DNA of 64,000 nucleotides from Brachyhypopomus gauderio (Eukaryota > Chordata > Actinopteri > Gymnotiformes > Hypopomidae). Below, piece after piece: positions 47,233 through 60,271 of the stretch. The notes under the pieces are model-generated. The model did not search any database and was not told the DNA's origin. It saw nothing but the letters and a program-made list of their open reading frames with translations. The position numbers were made by a program, and so were the translations under genes. Location: the NCBI RefSeq assembly GCF_052324685.1, contig NC_135222.1:4743420-4807419 (forward strand). The letters run 5' to 3'. Position 1 is the stretch's first letter; each line of letters begins with the position of its first letter.

Positions 47233-49296
47233 AGAAAGCTTTTACCATTTCATGCAGGTTTACGGCTATTTGGCATACAACAGCTTTCCCCTGGCAACAC
47301 AGGACTGGCAGGCTGAAAAATCTTTGGTATTAGTGGATGTTTTACAAACCACTCAGCTCAGTGAGGTAGCCACACTGGTTCTCACTACACACAAAAGCTC
47401 ATGTTTAACAGATAATGTACACAGATAATGTACACGGATTCCTACTGATTCCCACCACACATCTCCTCACCATATGCTTGGAACTCAATGCTCAGAGCAA
47501 GTTGAGTTCAGGTCTTCGCGTTCCTCGTTTCGCCACGGCGCCGGTAGGCCCAGACGGTTCTCTGTCTCACATGGAGACGAAGTCACACACCTTGGACCGA
47601 AGACGCCTGCAGCGATCTGCCCCCTCTCTGAAATCCTGCAGCAGAGCTGGGCGTGGAGGGTCTTCTGGAGCTGGGCGTCTTCTGCTGGGTTTTTGGACAC
47701 GGACGAGGATGCATCATCCTTTAGGCCCCCGCAGTTCACTTTTCTCAAAAGTGTCTCCCTCCACCTGCCGAGGCAGTTCGCGAGGAGCACAGCATATTCC
47801 CTCCTCCTTATTCGTTCACAGTCCCTCCGTCTCAAAGTTTTCAAATCGTCAGCAAGGTGCCTTTACGTATGCACAACAAATTACGATAGTAAGAAGAAAT
47901 AGAAACGTTATGTCTATGGTACCAATTACCCGCATCAATATTACAAAGTGAAGGGAAAGTAGACAGACAGACAGGGTAATGGGGGTGTGAGAGGACAGTT
48001 GGGAACACAGGGAGAGAGGTAGAGAAACAAAGATAGAGTGGTACAGTGTGATGTAGCTGTAGATGTGTCTGATGAGTTTTCCTGAATCTATATTAAATAG
48101 CCTAAAACTGGGAATTCTGTATTTTTGCTGTTAAAATGTGAATTCTAACTCTGTTGACTTCTTTGGTATATATTGCCGATCACAGGTGTGCAGCTAGTGT
48201 GGATGCAGATAAGAGTTCTTCCGATTGTATTAAGGCAAATATTATTGGCACTCATTCTTTGTAATATTTGATGGTTATAGTTTACCACACATTTCATTCT
48301 AAGGTAAACTCAACTGGAGATTTGATTTGTCAAAAATATTTCAGTATTGTGTCTGTAACAGGCAGAATTTTAAGATTTTCTGCATTTTTGTAAAGTTTAA
48401 CTAAGCCTTAGCAGTAACTGGATAATCAGTCAATACGAATCTACCGTTTGTGCTAATGTGCTGTAACAAAGACTTGTGTGAATGTGTGTATCTGTATTTT
48501 CTTCTTTGCCTGAAACAATTGACCTATTTGTGATTGACATCTTTCATGAAGTTAAAAACATGGGGGGAAAAAACCTCATTGCTGCTAAGGCTGCTTTTGG
48601 AGCTATCGAAGTGTTGTCTGCCTCTAGAAATCAGATTCTTGATAATGATGCACCATTATTGACTGCATTGCACCCTTGTAACCAGCAGGTGGCACTGTGG
48701 TCCTGTGCATGCTGGATGATGGCCACACTCATTGTGCATTAGATGACTCGGTTGTCGTGTGCTGATTAGGGACCGACTGAGCTTGCCAGCACGACAAAGA
48801 CAGACATGTTTTTGGCCGAACCGTCCAGTGAAGTAACGCGTTTCACTCATTGACGACAGGAGTAAAACTCCCCCAACAAGCCTTCATCTGTGCAAAATAA
48901 ACCGAAACGGCAGGCCTGCAAGATCGTCGCTGGGGAAACTACATTATCTTTCACCTTCAGTGGAGGTCGAGGCGTCTACATCGATTGGTCTTTCATTAGC
49001 ATAGTGTATGATCGGAGAGGCGCTACGAGACGACCGTTAGGATATAGCGACTGTAGTGGAGGATGGTGAGAGAGGCGGCTCTCTGATGAAAGCCCAGGAG
49101 AGCCAATGGGCCGACTGTGCTGTGAATTGCTGCCCTTTTCTTGCGTGTAGATCTTTGGCCTTCTTGTCCACACGTTCGCGTGTGGAAGTGTGGAGATCGA
49201 TGCGGTCCAATGAATGGACGCTGGGGGGAGGGGGGCGGGGCCACTTCAGTAGGGGGCAACAGAACGGCTCGACACGTGGGCAACGACCGACGCCTG
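47231..49296 (-). other. Distal onecut3 3' UTR / flank
   Basis: Non-coding as far as I can judge. 47415-47951 holds overlapping open frames on both strands (up to 178 codons), none similar to a known family. The proximal part next to 49476 should be onecut3 3' UTR on the minus strand, since ONECUT genes have long 3' UTRs. The true end is not decided by the sequence. Confidence 0.4.
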
Positions 49297-49447
49297 CCCC
49301 CCCCCCCCCCCCCCCCCCCCCGAGGTTGAGACATATCCAGATTTCTGACCTGGCTCCTAACAGTCCTGCTGAGGTAAAATACCGCATCGACGGAAACGTA
49401 GCTGGCGGCAGGGGGAGACTGGCTGTCAGCGCCCCCCCCCCCCCCCC
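49297..49447 (-). repeat. Two long poly-C runs (poly-G in the onecut3 mRNA) just after the stop codon
   Basis: Plus-strand C runs of 25 bp (49297-49321) and 16 bp (49432-49447) lie 30-180 bp past the onecut3 stop at 49477. In the onecut3 transcript they read as G25 and G16. Confidence 0.9.
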
Positions 49448-49476
49448 TGCGGGGGGCTCCCCTCCGGCCTGCCCCC

Positions 49477-49784
49477 TCAAGCCTTGGAGAAGGCGGCGGA
49501 GGGGCCGGCGGTGGGCTGTGCGGGCCCGGCGCCTAGGCCGTGCTGGTGTTCGTCGTGCCAGCGGTCCACACACCGGCGGCGCGCGTTCATGAAGAAGTTG
49601 CTGACGGTGGAGAGCTCCAGGCCCAGCTGCTGAGCGATGGTCACCTGCATCTCCTTGCTCGGCCGCCGGTTCTCCTTGAAGATGGCGACGAGCGTGCGGC
49701 GCTGCAGGTCGGTGAAGACCAGCCGCTGCTTCTTGGGCACCACGCTGCGTTCCTTGAGCTGTTCCTGCTCCTTCCGCTTACAGG
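49477..49784 (-). CDS. onecut3: onecut3 exon 2: homeodomain and C-terminus
   Basis: The second and last coding exon of onecut3 (residues 345-446). The acceptor at 49785-49786 is preceded by about 80 nt of C/T-rich sequence. It joins exon 1 in phase 1 to give RLA-ACKRKEQEQ. The divergent homeodomain (about 362-420) reads KKQRLVFTDLQRRTL...LELSTVSNFFMNARRRC. The F48/M50 pair in FFMNARRR is specific to the ONECUT class. The C-terminal end AFSKA and the ARRRC..RW sequence match ONECUT3 rather than ONECUT1/2. The stop TGA is at 49479-49477. Confidence 0.93.
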
Positions 49785-50310
49785 CTGTGGTGGGGTAGGG
49801 AGGAGGAGAGGGGGAGGAGATGCGGAGCGGGAGGGGTGTGTGGGGGTGGGGGTGGAGGTGGGTGTAGGGGGTGGTAGACAAAAGAAACAGCAGAAAACTC
49901 ATTAGCTCCTTTGTTTGTGCTCCATACAGAAATACGCGCAGGAGCCGGCGCGGCAGATTAACCACTCGCGTGGAGTGGACATTTTTTTGGCCTCTGTTGT
50001 TTGCCCGTGGATTAAAAGTGATTTAAGACGAATCCATTGTGCGTCCCTGGAGAGCAAAAATCATCCCTTTAAAGAGAGCAGACAGGGAGCGGGCCAGCAG
50101 TGAGCACTTCAGACCGGTCGTTAGAGACACTGCTGTTTGATTCAATATTAATGCAGTTTGGGCTCTGGGTGGGAGAGAGAGTGGCTGGTGTACAGAAGCG
50201 TCCAGGGCCGCGGAGCTTTTGTGTACGTGTGTATGTGCGTATGCATGTGTGCAGGCGATGGAGAAAGCATAAGGGTGATATTGACCTGTACCGCTTTCGT
50301 GTGTGTGTGT

Positions 50311-50328
50311 GGGGGGGGGGGGGGGGGG
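50311..50328. repeat. Poly-G run, 18 bp
   Basis: Uninterrupted run of 18 G following a short (GT)n in the onecut3 intron. Confidence 0.9.
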
Positions 50329-50633
50329 TCGTCCGCGGGGACTAAAGTCTGGATCTCCCTCCAGCAGGTTTGCAGTCTGTGACTTCAAACAGGAGCCGCT
50401 GGAGGACTATCTGACACACTGTGAGAGGAGGGATATTTATAACTGCCCTTCACCCCGTCCACCCTACTGCATTCACACCAAAACGCGCCTTCAGTATGAA
50501 TGTGGCGAGCCAGTGCGGCAGTATTCCGGTTCTGTCATGTGCGTCACTATCTGCTTCTGTCTTCTATGGGGAGTTATAAAAATGTCAGAGCATAAATAAA
50601 AACAGCTCACGGCAGCTTTGCTGTACCCTTAAC

Positions 50634-50665
50634 CTGTGTGTGTGTGTGTGTCTGTGTCTGTGTCT

Positions 50666-50760
<95 letters not shown>
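50634..50760. repeat. (TG)n microsatellite, about 127 bp
   Basis: Long TG repeat with a few TCTG interruptions at the left end. Confidence 0.95.
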
Positions 50761-50762
<2 letters not shown>

Positions 50763-52499
50763 CGCCTTTAAGCAAGCAATGGCTAGAACTGCGGGTCCAT
50801 GTATCTAATTACAGAGACTTGGAGTGCATTGATCACGTCACCTCTCACAGTCAAATCGGTTTACCACAGGCGTCTAACCTCCTGGACCATATCCATCATG
50901 TTCATATTCCTCATTGCTTTCACTGATGCGCGCGCACACACACACACCACCACCACCCACTTAAACAGAAATGCTACTGTAGTAATTGTTTTTACATTAC
51001 ATTACTTGTTTTCTTTCCATTTGTTTTAAAACACGGACTCATTTATTTATTTATTTATTTACAGACATTCAGCCTCACGTTAATGAAAAAAACGAAAGCA
51101 TGAGATGACAATCAGAGTTTAAAACTGCTTACGGCGGGATGCCTCGTTATGTAGGACGCCAGACGTAACACAATAACTAGAGCAGTGGCTATCTGTCCCG
51201 GACAAGGGACCCCTTTTAGGACAAGTTTTTGTATTTTCACTCCTCTAAATCAGGTGCTTTGGAGATATATACGTTTCTCCCGAAGGCTAGGTTTGTATTA
51301 TTATAGCATGTCCTTGTCGGTAGGTGTCGCTGGCGATATTCCCTGGTGTGAACAACTGGCTTTTGTAATCAATAGTGATCGACCAGTGGGGAAGGGAGCC
51401 CTGATTACTGAAAAAGAAATCGAAGGCTGCAGACTACAGCTTCACTGCACAGAGTTGCACTACGCACAGAAACACGCGCGAAGAATGGAGAAGTGTTTCT
51501 GCAGATTATGTTGCCTGGAATTTAGAAATTGGCCTCTCGCGTAACACGTTTCACAAACACAGATCAAAGAAAACGTATCTTGATAAATAAAGCCGAGCTG
51601 CATGACTGAGGCAGCATCACATATATGTGGCCAGGAGTGCAAACACCCCTCAACCTTTTTAAACACTTGACCATTACATCTGAAATTCAGAGAACAAATA
51701 AACGTAGAGAACTCTACGTTATTTTGAAAGTGTACATTTATAATCTACTTCACATTTATAGTCTCCTTCACATTTTATTTAAATTACAGGTTATTAACCT
51801 GTATATTTATACACGTGGTCTCGTTTAGGACTACGGTGTAGGCAAGCAGAGTAAATCTGACCATCATCACGGCTGGTCTCGCCTAAGCGACCCAGTTTCT
51901 GGTGGAATATGCAAAACGCTATCTCACCTCACCTTATCCGACAGTTAAGCTTGTAGCCTTCTACTATTTTACTTGAATTAAATTTTAGTCTTAGTCACTG
52001 ATCACTTATATAACCAAACGACACATAGTCCTTTAGTATGCCACATAATTTATTATGGTGCTATTAATGTATAGCCTAATCATTTAATTCTACAACTTGC
52101 TAGCGAGAAAACTTTTAAGGCATTAAATAACAATATCCCATAAAGCAGATACATCAACATAGTGTAAGGCACTATTATGCTATAGAAAATATATATTATT
52201 TTGTTACAGAGCTTGTGTTGTTGCTCTTAGAATAAAGCGTAGGCCTGGTTTACTGCGCTGGTCGATAGAGCCGCGAATACCGAGTGTGTGAAATTCATTT
52301 CTTTCAGTTAATTTATGCAGCAGAAATGAAGGGTTGTATTTTACCTGTACACTTTTAAAGCCTGGAATAACAATACATACGATTTTAAAAGATAATGCTA
52401 AACACATAAATGAAATATAATTCATTGATATTGAATGCGCGCTCACACGGCCTCCTAGAGCGATATTATTGCAACATTCTTTTCTGTTTATTTACGCTA

Positions 52500-52507
52500 T
52501 GACGTCA
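52500..52507. promoter_or_regulatory. CRE-type site TGACGTCA in onecut3 intron
   Basis: A perfect palindromic TGACGTCA, the binding site of CREB/ATF bZIP factors. A half-site TGACGT follows at about 52544. Function is inferred from the motif only. Confidence 0.3.
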
Positions 52508-53589
52508 GATCATCAAATCAAACAGCATTTCTTTACTTTCCTGCTGACGTACACATAGGTTTATTTGTGTTTTTACATTTATTTCCTTTCGTTTGAGGAA
52601 TAACTAAACGTGTTCAGTGTCCACATTAAAGCCAAGACCAGAGCTGTGAATTTTTACAGCCGCTCGCCTGGTTTCAGCATTCGTGGACTGAAAGACGTTA
52701 TTGGCTATAGACCTGAATGCCATTCTATACTCTGAGACACTAAATACTCCACTCATTACTTTAAAATATAATTAGGGAAGCTTGGTATGCGCCTAATAAG
52801 CTTGTAATTTGGAAAATTGCTTCCTCTTGGCTTAACCATGACTCTCTTTGACATATGTCTTATCTACACTTTGGTTTTTAAAATCAATTACATTATTTAT
52901 GAATAATGTGTCATGACCTATCACTACCTTCTTGGTAGTGTTGGGTGCTCAGAAAAGATGCCAAAGGCTTTGTCTGACATGCCCAAATACCATTGAACAG
53001 AGCGCATCCTGAAGAGTGTGTGAGTGTATAAAGCAGGCAAGACTGCACAAGTCACTCAAACCATTCAAGTATATTTGACCATATTAATGTTACAGTATTC
53101 TGTCTGGTCAAAGCATTATGTAACACTTCATGTCATAATTAAATGCAAAAACATTGCAACACACTCACACAGATGTTGCTGCAGAGGTCTGTGTGCCTTT
53201 TGCATGGCCTGTTTCAAGTAGACAGTTGGGGGGTCAAGGCACCGTGATGCCTGCAGTCAGCCCCAAACAGGAGTACCGAATGAGGCACAGCAGATCTGCT
53301 CACATAGCCTGGACTTTTAGGACTACTTTCACACATATCTTGCTCCCATTAATACAGCACAAAACGTATCTCTGTTAAAAACGTCTTTATTTTATTTTAT
53401 TTTATTTATCTAAGAATGTTGTTTTGGGTTTATTCCTTTAGTATAGAAGTATAGAAGTATTTTCCCTTTCTGGAGTGGAAAATGTGATCCAAAGCTACCT
53501 TACAATTCTGGGAAGTGCTGGTTTATTCGCCTGGAGGATTCTACTTGACCTTAAGGTTTAGACGGCACATCAGAAACCTTACTAACTCT

Positions 53590-53640
53590 TCCCAGTAGCT
53601 CAGCTGGCTAAAACTGATGTTTTATGACTAGTGGTTATGA
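53590..53640 (+). mobile_element. Possible degraded tRNA-derived SINE head
   Basis: TAGCTCAGCTGGCTA resembles a tRNA A-box region. The matching B-box (about 53625-53640) is poor, so this is weakly supported. Confidence 0.2.
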
Positions 53641-53835
53641 GTTTAGTTTAGTCGGTGTTCAGCTGTCATTATGGAGTTCCACAGCTTTTCAGGGATTAGG
53701 TCTAGCACCAATAGGTCGACCAATAAAATACCTGGGACCTATCTAATATGCACCTGAAGACATGAGATCACAAGGTGGAGCAGCTCACCACATGAACTCA
53801 TTAAAGGATGAAGCCCCAGTAAACAGCAGGCCACA

Positions 53836-54006
53836 CCCCTAATCAGAGCCGGAGTGGCTAATCGGGAGATTCGGGAGGATTCCCGATGGGCCGGCTCATG
53901 TCAATCTCTAGTATGGGCCGATTGGGAGGGGAAAATAATTTTGGGCCGGATTTGGGCATGAAACTCCTGGGCTGAAAAAGTGTCCCACTCCGGCCCTGTC
54001 CCTAAT
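53836..54006. mobile_element. hAT-type miniature transposon with near-perfect 8-bp TSD
   Basis: The element at 53844-53998 (155 bp) begins CAGAGCCGGAGTGG and ends CCACTCCGGCCCTG, inverted repeats with one mismatch. The flanks CCCCTAAT (53836-53843) and TCCCTAAT (53999-54006) are 8-bp target duplications differing at one base. No coding capacity. It lies within the onecut3 intron. Confidence 0.85.
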
Positions 54007-57000
54007 CGTCCCTGCCACACCTCTCCTGGAAGAAAGAGTGATAATATGATCCTATTTGGTGTCAAAGTGCTTCATAAGATCACCATGCTTGACCCCTGAC
54101 ATCTCAATTTGACCTCTCACATTGAAGGAACAGGTATTCTGAACAGGCTACTAGAATAGAAACTTGATTATCTGTGTTCCCAGCAAACGGGTTTTCAACT
54201 ACATAGGGTATTATTTTAAGGTTATAGAACACATACTGAGGAAGAACAGAATTGTAACCTATCTCAGAAGAGTGGTGGTCTACAGCTCTTAAGAAGACCA
54301 CAGGATAATATGGGCTGGTTGTTCCTCACATTTGCTACTACCACATTAACCTATGAGACAGCAAAATCAAGGCTAGAAATATTTGTTAAATGTCCAATGG
54401 TAGATTCCACTGAGGTTCTGTATGCATTAAAGTACTTTAATGCATGAAAGATGTTTGTTTTGGAGAATTTGATTAATTTTAATTGGTTTAGCTGTGTTGT
54501 TTTTGGGGACAGTCAACTACTTTCTTTACTTATAACTTGTGTGGGCCCCAAATAAAAACAATATAGACTACACATTCATTAAAACTCAATATTTCATTTC
54601 ACCAAACAGAAATCACTAGAATAGCATGCTAGCTGTATTTGGACAACACTCACTGTTCACACCCTTCAGTGTCCATGGACTCCACGGTATTTACTTTGGG
54701 CAATTAGGTTACACTCTGTTTATGACACAGCTGACTAATTTTATCTTTTATTTATTTTGATTTATTGAATGGCCGTCACTGTTATCAGTGGGACTCTAAT
54801 CATCCAAAGTTCAGTCCTGTGAGAGAGTCAGATGACAAGGGAGGTAGCGAAGAAAAGTCGAGTCAAGCACAGTGATCTTTACATAAACATCCAGTCAGCA
54901 CCTCGTCAACTGAATCCAAGCTGTAAAGTGCTGCTGCCCATGTGATCACATTGCAGGATACGTACAGGGCCTATTGTCATGACATCACGTCACACCACAT
55001 ATAAAGTGTTGTTTTATCTTAAAATGTAACTTTCAAGACGATTTGGTAACGATTTCATAAATTGAAATGCACCTCTCTGTTTAGTGGCACCTGACACCGC
55101 TCCTCAAATGTTAAACAAATTACTGTGAACATACGGACATTAGGCAGACAACACGTGGTAGCTGGTGAATTGCTACCTCGGTTTCTAAACTCCACGTGTC
55201 CAGTTATTTTGTAGTTTTTTTTAATACGACCCGACCGCATTGATTGAGGAACAGCTTGTCTCAAGAGCTTCCGCCGCTGTGAGAGGTGTCATAACCGGAC
55301 CGAACCGCGTCTAGCTTTGCCCTTGTGGCCTGTGGTTTTGACTTTATTGACCACGGCGCGTACAAGTTTTGAAAGAGAGGAACTCGGTTGAATTATCCAA
55401 GTTTGTAAGTTACACGCTGCAGTCAAATGAGTTATGTCTTTAATTCAGCTCTGATCAACTGAATCTCTCTCGAGCATGTGATGAGGTAATGCCATTGAAC
55501 CCTTTGATGTGATCCTAGTGGACCGGGCTCCTTACAATTTGATTTAAAGGTCACTCCTTCCTATCGATCCATTTTCGCGGGTGAACATCGCATTTTGCAC
55601 AAGAAAGCTACAATAGACAGCGTTTTAGCCGCTGTAGCAGCAACAGTTTTGTATCTTAGGGTTTCATTTACGATGACACCATCTTCTGTGAATGCATGAG
55701 GAAGAAAGACCGCAAACCTACGTCCTGGAGCTAGCGTTTAGTTATGTGTGTGATTTTGTTCTTTCAGCGATAACAACGTGAATACGGCTCAGTTCAACGC
55801 TGACCGTAAACCACGATGGGGTACTGTATGGGGAATAAGGTTCTGTTCGTCTGTCCGTGACAGCTTTAGTTATTGAAAGGGTAGAGGAGATCAATACAAA
55901 TTCACTGCTGGTTAAATATAGTCTACCATCAATGTAGGTGTGGTGTATTCTATGAGGATGTTTATATGTCCAGCAATCCCAGTCCTGACCCTCAACACGA
56001 GCATTTATATGACTAGCTTTGCGTGAACTCCGGACAGCCTTACCCCAGACTTACTGTCACGCGTACAATTATAAAAAAAAAATATGGGGGCACGCGAGTA
56101 TCTCCATAACCGAGGCATTACCATCTATCTCTCACCATCTATCAATTATTAATGTGGATATCGATCATTTTCGGTTCCTGTCTAAACCTGTCTCCTCGGA
56201 AAATGCCTAGATTCCAAATCCTAAATCAATTGCGTCTCACACTGATAGACTGACGACTCAGAAATCTTACAGTTGGGCAGAAATGATGCAACCATCATGA
56301 ACGTCCTCATCATTTTTCTCCTAGAACGTAACAGACGGCAACACATGCATAAGGCACGTTATAATTCATTTAGTCAAAGTTTATTTCAATTTCTTTTCAT
56401 TTATTTCAGTCTTAATTTGGCCCTGCTTAGTTAAATTAAGGCCTCCTGCATAACTCCAGATTTTAAAACGAAACCTCAATTTTCTCCGTAGATATTTGAT
56501 TACACGAAGGGGCGCAAGAAGTGCACAATAAAATGTGTTATTTCCGTAATCTAAAAAGCCTATATCCAGAGAGAGGCTCCAATGGGAGAGAGTGCTGAAC
56601 TGGAATAATTGATAGATGCACTGGCTATCTTTATCGATCGCTGCATCGACCCGACCAAATACATTGAGATGGAGTGTGGAATTCTGCTGATGCGAATTGT
56701 TTTTCATAGTTAATGCAATCTTTAAAAGTCTATTTTCCATCCGCACAGATGCTGATATCTGATTTGTGTTTTATTCATTTCTGTTTAGTACTACCTTTTC
56801 TTTTGCATAAACATTAGAGTACCAACCACCCTCTGCACAACAGTAGCAACAATGCAACCATGATCTGTGTTCATCTTGTAACACAAAATGTAACACCGAA
56901 AACACAATTTGAGCTCTGGTGGACGCTATTCATAAATTACTTGGATTTATATATTTATATAAAGAAAATGATAGAAAATGAACCTATTTTAGTAGTTTTT

Positions 57001-58673
57001 CTTGAAAAGTCCAAAAGAGACGATGACAACTGTGCTCCCAAACACTGATAGGCTATTTTCACATTTACCAAGCAAAACAACGGCATTGATTTTGTGACTG
57101 TGATGAATTTGGAATAGTAATTTAAATGTATTGATTGAGGTTGCCGGGCGTGTGGTGTTCTTTCATTCCCTTTGAAACACAACCCCCAACTACACGCGAC
57201 CAGTGCGTAAATGCACATGTAAATGCAGTAAGTAAAATCGTACCGCCTTAATTTGCACAGGCTTTGTGGTTACATCATTCCATCTAAACACAGCACATGC
57301 TGAAGACGGTTAAGTTGTAGGAATTAGCGGTTTGCTGCTATCTGCATAATATCATTTTCCAATAGCCACACAATATGATTTAAAGTGTGTGGTTGTTTGG
57401 TAACAGTAAAGAACAGAACGTATGTAACCTATACATTTGAGGTGTTATGTGCAGAATCTCTATACTGCTTGATACGTTTGATATCACGCTAGGATACCAA
57501 AATATCAGCATAATTTTGTTTATGCATAATAATGCAAATATTCTGTTATTATAATATGATAAACAGAGCTTTATTACAGTCGCCTACCTGTGGCACCAGA
57601 AGCTGAACTCCTTTTAAAGAAAGCTCCTGGTTTTAATGGAGTGTTGAAAGAAAAAAATCTCGACGGACAATTAGCTTTAACAGCTATGGTACTTAAGGGG
57701 ACAATTTAATAGTGTTTAAATCTTTATTTACCAGAACCGCTTTAAATGCGCAAAGGAACAATTTACATTTCATTAAGTGCTTTTCAGCGGGGCATTGACC
57801 GGAACTAAAATATGCCACTATAGCCTAGTTAATTGAACCTTCAACTGAAATACGACAAGTGTAAGTGAGGCATGACACTACTTTTCTGTGTCAGGTGAAA
57901 CAATGAACAGATGAAATTCTGCCATTATTTTACATGCAAGATGGTCCTTTAAGTTTGTGGCTTGTAAGTAAACGTTTCACGAAGGAGTAACCTGTAAGTC
58001 TGTAGTTTAATGGAATCGATTTTGTTTTAAGAAGATGGCTATCAATGTAAGAAACAACTTTAGCTAAATTATATTAACTGAAATTCACACATAAAGCGTC
58101 TACAGATAAGGTGTGCTGGCCTTGAATAATCTACAGCATCTGATAAAACAACGTTCATTATTCGTGTTATTCGGAATATCAGGTTTGGACCCACATACAC
58201 TCAAAAATTATAATTCTAGGCTAACGCTAGAATAACGATCTCAAGACATTTCACTGATAGTGCCTTTATCGGACAGAAAATAGTAATATATTTTGAGACT
58301 AATTTAAACTGCATCCTGGAAGACACTGGAAAAAATCCCTTACAGGCTTCTGTGATTCCCAGAAACAAGCTGAACCCTGTTGCTGCACACCGACCCATAA
58401 CAAGAAGTCGCCCAAACGTGTGAGAATGATCAACAATGAGAATTTTATGTAATCATAAAATAACCAAAAAGAAAATTAAAGCCACAGAAAAAAATGTTAT
58501 AGATTTTGTTTGTTTTGTAGTTTATGGATTTGCAGTCAGCACCGATTTAATGGCACCTCCATAGGTAAATCGACGTGTTTTTGTGTGTGAGCAGTGAAGC
58601 CTCTATAGCCGATTTCCGGTCGCCATGCTTATAATTGACCTATGAACCTGTTAACATAAGCACCTTTACACAC

Positions 58674-59706
58674 CTGCGAGTCTAAGGGCCGACATGCGCT
58701 GGAACTCTGGTTCCTGCAGCCACTTCCACATCCTTCGGAACGTCTCGCGCCCTGACTTTAGTTTACTCCAGGGTTTAGGGTTCCGCAGGAGATCAGAGAG
58801 CGTTCCTTGAGAACGAGACAAGATTCGCTGGGCGAAGATGGCCTGTGGAATGCTGTACCTTTTGAGTTCCGCCGTTATTCGCTGTGCCACCTCTTTGGTG
58901 TTTATTTCCTCTACCTGTCCGGATGCACTACCCTGCCCGCCTCCCGCCGCGTGTCTGTCTCGCTCCGAAAGCATAGATCCGTTTGCCTGAGAGTGTGAGT
59001 GACCATGATGGTGAATACCGTTGAGAGTGGACATGATTCCAGCGCCATGACCGCCCAATCCTCGCGCTATATGCTCGTCACCCCTGCTAAGCATCGCCGC
59101 GTGAGTCTCAAAGCCTCCCGGGGTGATCATCTTGTCACCGGATAGATGCGCTCCGGGACCGTAAGCGCTAAGAGGTTGCTGAGAGTTGTGCAAAGGACCA
59201 AGACCGTTCGAGAGAGGGGACAAGGGTTGTCCCATACCAGAAATGTCTTTGGGATAATGGCCATATAAATTGCTCATAGACGCGAGGCCCCGGTCATCTC
59301 GCATCAGGGTAAAGCTACCGCTGACGTTACCGGCGGCGAGGCGCTGGTGAGCGGGATGGTGATGAGCGTGCGGGTGCGGATGATGGTGAAATTTCTCGGA
59401 GACGGTGGATATGGGAGGCAGGTGCTGTAACGGCGTCAGCGTTGTGTACGTGCTGCTAAGACTCATGCTGGAATCACAAGACATGGTCATAGCTGTATGA
59501 AGAGGACCGGACAATGAGTGATCTGTGCGATATTCCCCAGCGCCGTCCAGTATCGAGGCCATGCTGGATACCATTGTCGATCGCCCGTGGACTAAGTTCC
59601 GATGCGACGCCGACTGCCGGGCGTGAGGAGAGTTCATCAAGTCCCCCGTTTGATGTGAGTGTGAAACGGCGTGAAGGTTCCCAAGGTTCTCCATCGTAAG
59701 TTCCAT
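58674..59706 (-). CDS. onecut3: onecut3 exon 1: N-terminal region and CUT domain
   Basis: The first coding exon of a 446-residue ONECUT transcription factor (human ONECUT3 is longer, with glycine/alanine expansions). The ATG at 59706 has A at -3 and G at +4, and the protein starts MELTMENLGNLHAV. The ONECUT-specific STP box TYTTLTPLQHLPPIST is at about 86-101. A histidine-rich tract (HHHPHPHAHHHP) and SGSFTLMRDDRG follow. The single CUT domain (about 267-343) begins EEINTKEVAQRITAELKRYS and includes GTLSDLLRNPKPWSKLKSG. The exon ends RLA with donor GTGTGT, phase 1. ONECUT factors bind DNA through cut plus homeodomain and act in neural, retinal and endodermal development. TYTTLTPLQHLPP, as in ONECUT3, and the synteny give the subtype. 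Confidence 0.94.
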
Positions 59707-60180
59707 GATTGAAATACACCTCTCTCCCTATCGCTTTTCTCTCTTTTTTTGACCCCTCTTTCACTCCTTCTCTTTCGCTCTCCCTCTCGTCTCACACTCC
59801 TTTCCAATAAATTTTGAACGATCTCAAAGCCGCGCCATTGATTCCAGGATCTCCACTCCGGTCAATCCAGCATCATTTTACGAGCTCTTCGGTATCTCGC
59901 GGGAGAGCGGTTCTGCAGTCCCACCGCACACGCCTGCGCTCTGGTGTGTGTAAACGCTCGTATTTTACTGACCGTAGCGCCTGCGTTGCTGGACGTCTCG
60001 CATGTGCAGCCAATGTGCCTGTCTGTGGTCGCGCGCAGGATGAAGATGCGAGTGTACTTGGGCGCGCGCTCTATGTTCACAGCGTTTTACTCGGACTGTG
60101 CAGCCTTTGACGTCACCAGTACCGTCTGTCTGGACGGACACCGTCGTTGTTGTAATAGCCTATCTGGCAGTTCTTAGTGC
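59707..60180 (-). promoter_or_regulatory. onecut3 5' UTR and promoter region
   Basis: A long pyrimidine/purine-rich leader (CTTTCTCTC tracts at 59735-59800) is followed by a CpG-rich block at about 59820-60130. This is the expected position of the minus-strand promoter. It includes a perfect CRE. No clear TATA box sits at a convincing distance. Confidence 0.5.
60108..60115. promoter_or_regulatory. CRE-type site TGACGTCA upstream of onecut3
   Basis: A perfect palindromic CREB/ATF site, 402 bp upstream of the onecut3 start codon at the distal edge of the CpG-rich promoter block. The role is inferred from motif and position. Confidence 0.45.
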
Positions 60181-60183
60181 CAT

Positions 60184-60186
<3 letters not shown>

Positions 60187-60269
<83 letters not shown>
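60187..60269. repeat. (TA)n microsatellite, about 83 bp
   Basis: Pure TA repeat. Apparent IYIYIY proteins in this place are artefacts of it. Confidence 0.95.

Positions 60270-60271
<2 letters not shown>

Larger units (their letters stand above)
49785..58673 (-). other. onecut3 intron 1 (8.9 kb)
   Basis: A single intron separates the cut-domain exon from the homeodomain exon, the normal ONECUT gene layout. The donor is GTGTGT (58673-58668). It contains a G run (50311-50328), a TG microsatellite, a TTTA repeat near 51042-51061, a hAT miniature element (53844-53998), a CRE-type TGACGTCA (52500-52507) and otherwise AT-rich unique sequence. No other gene is supportable inside it. Open frames up to about 120 codons resemble nothing. 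Confidence 0.8.

Noticed and set aside
47415..47951. Overlapping frames of 178, 142 and 119 codons on both strands
   Set aside because: No recognisable domain, no splice or promoter context, and similar lengths on both strands, as expected from locally stop-poor DNA in a probable 3' UTR or spacer.
49056..49592. Plus-strand frame of 178 codons with a poly-proline tract
   Set aside because: Antisense to the onecut3 homeodomain exon and 3' UTR. The proline run is the poly-C tract.
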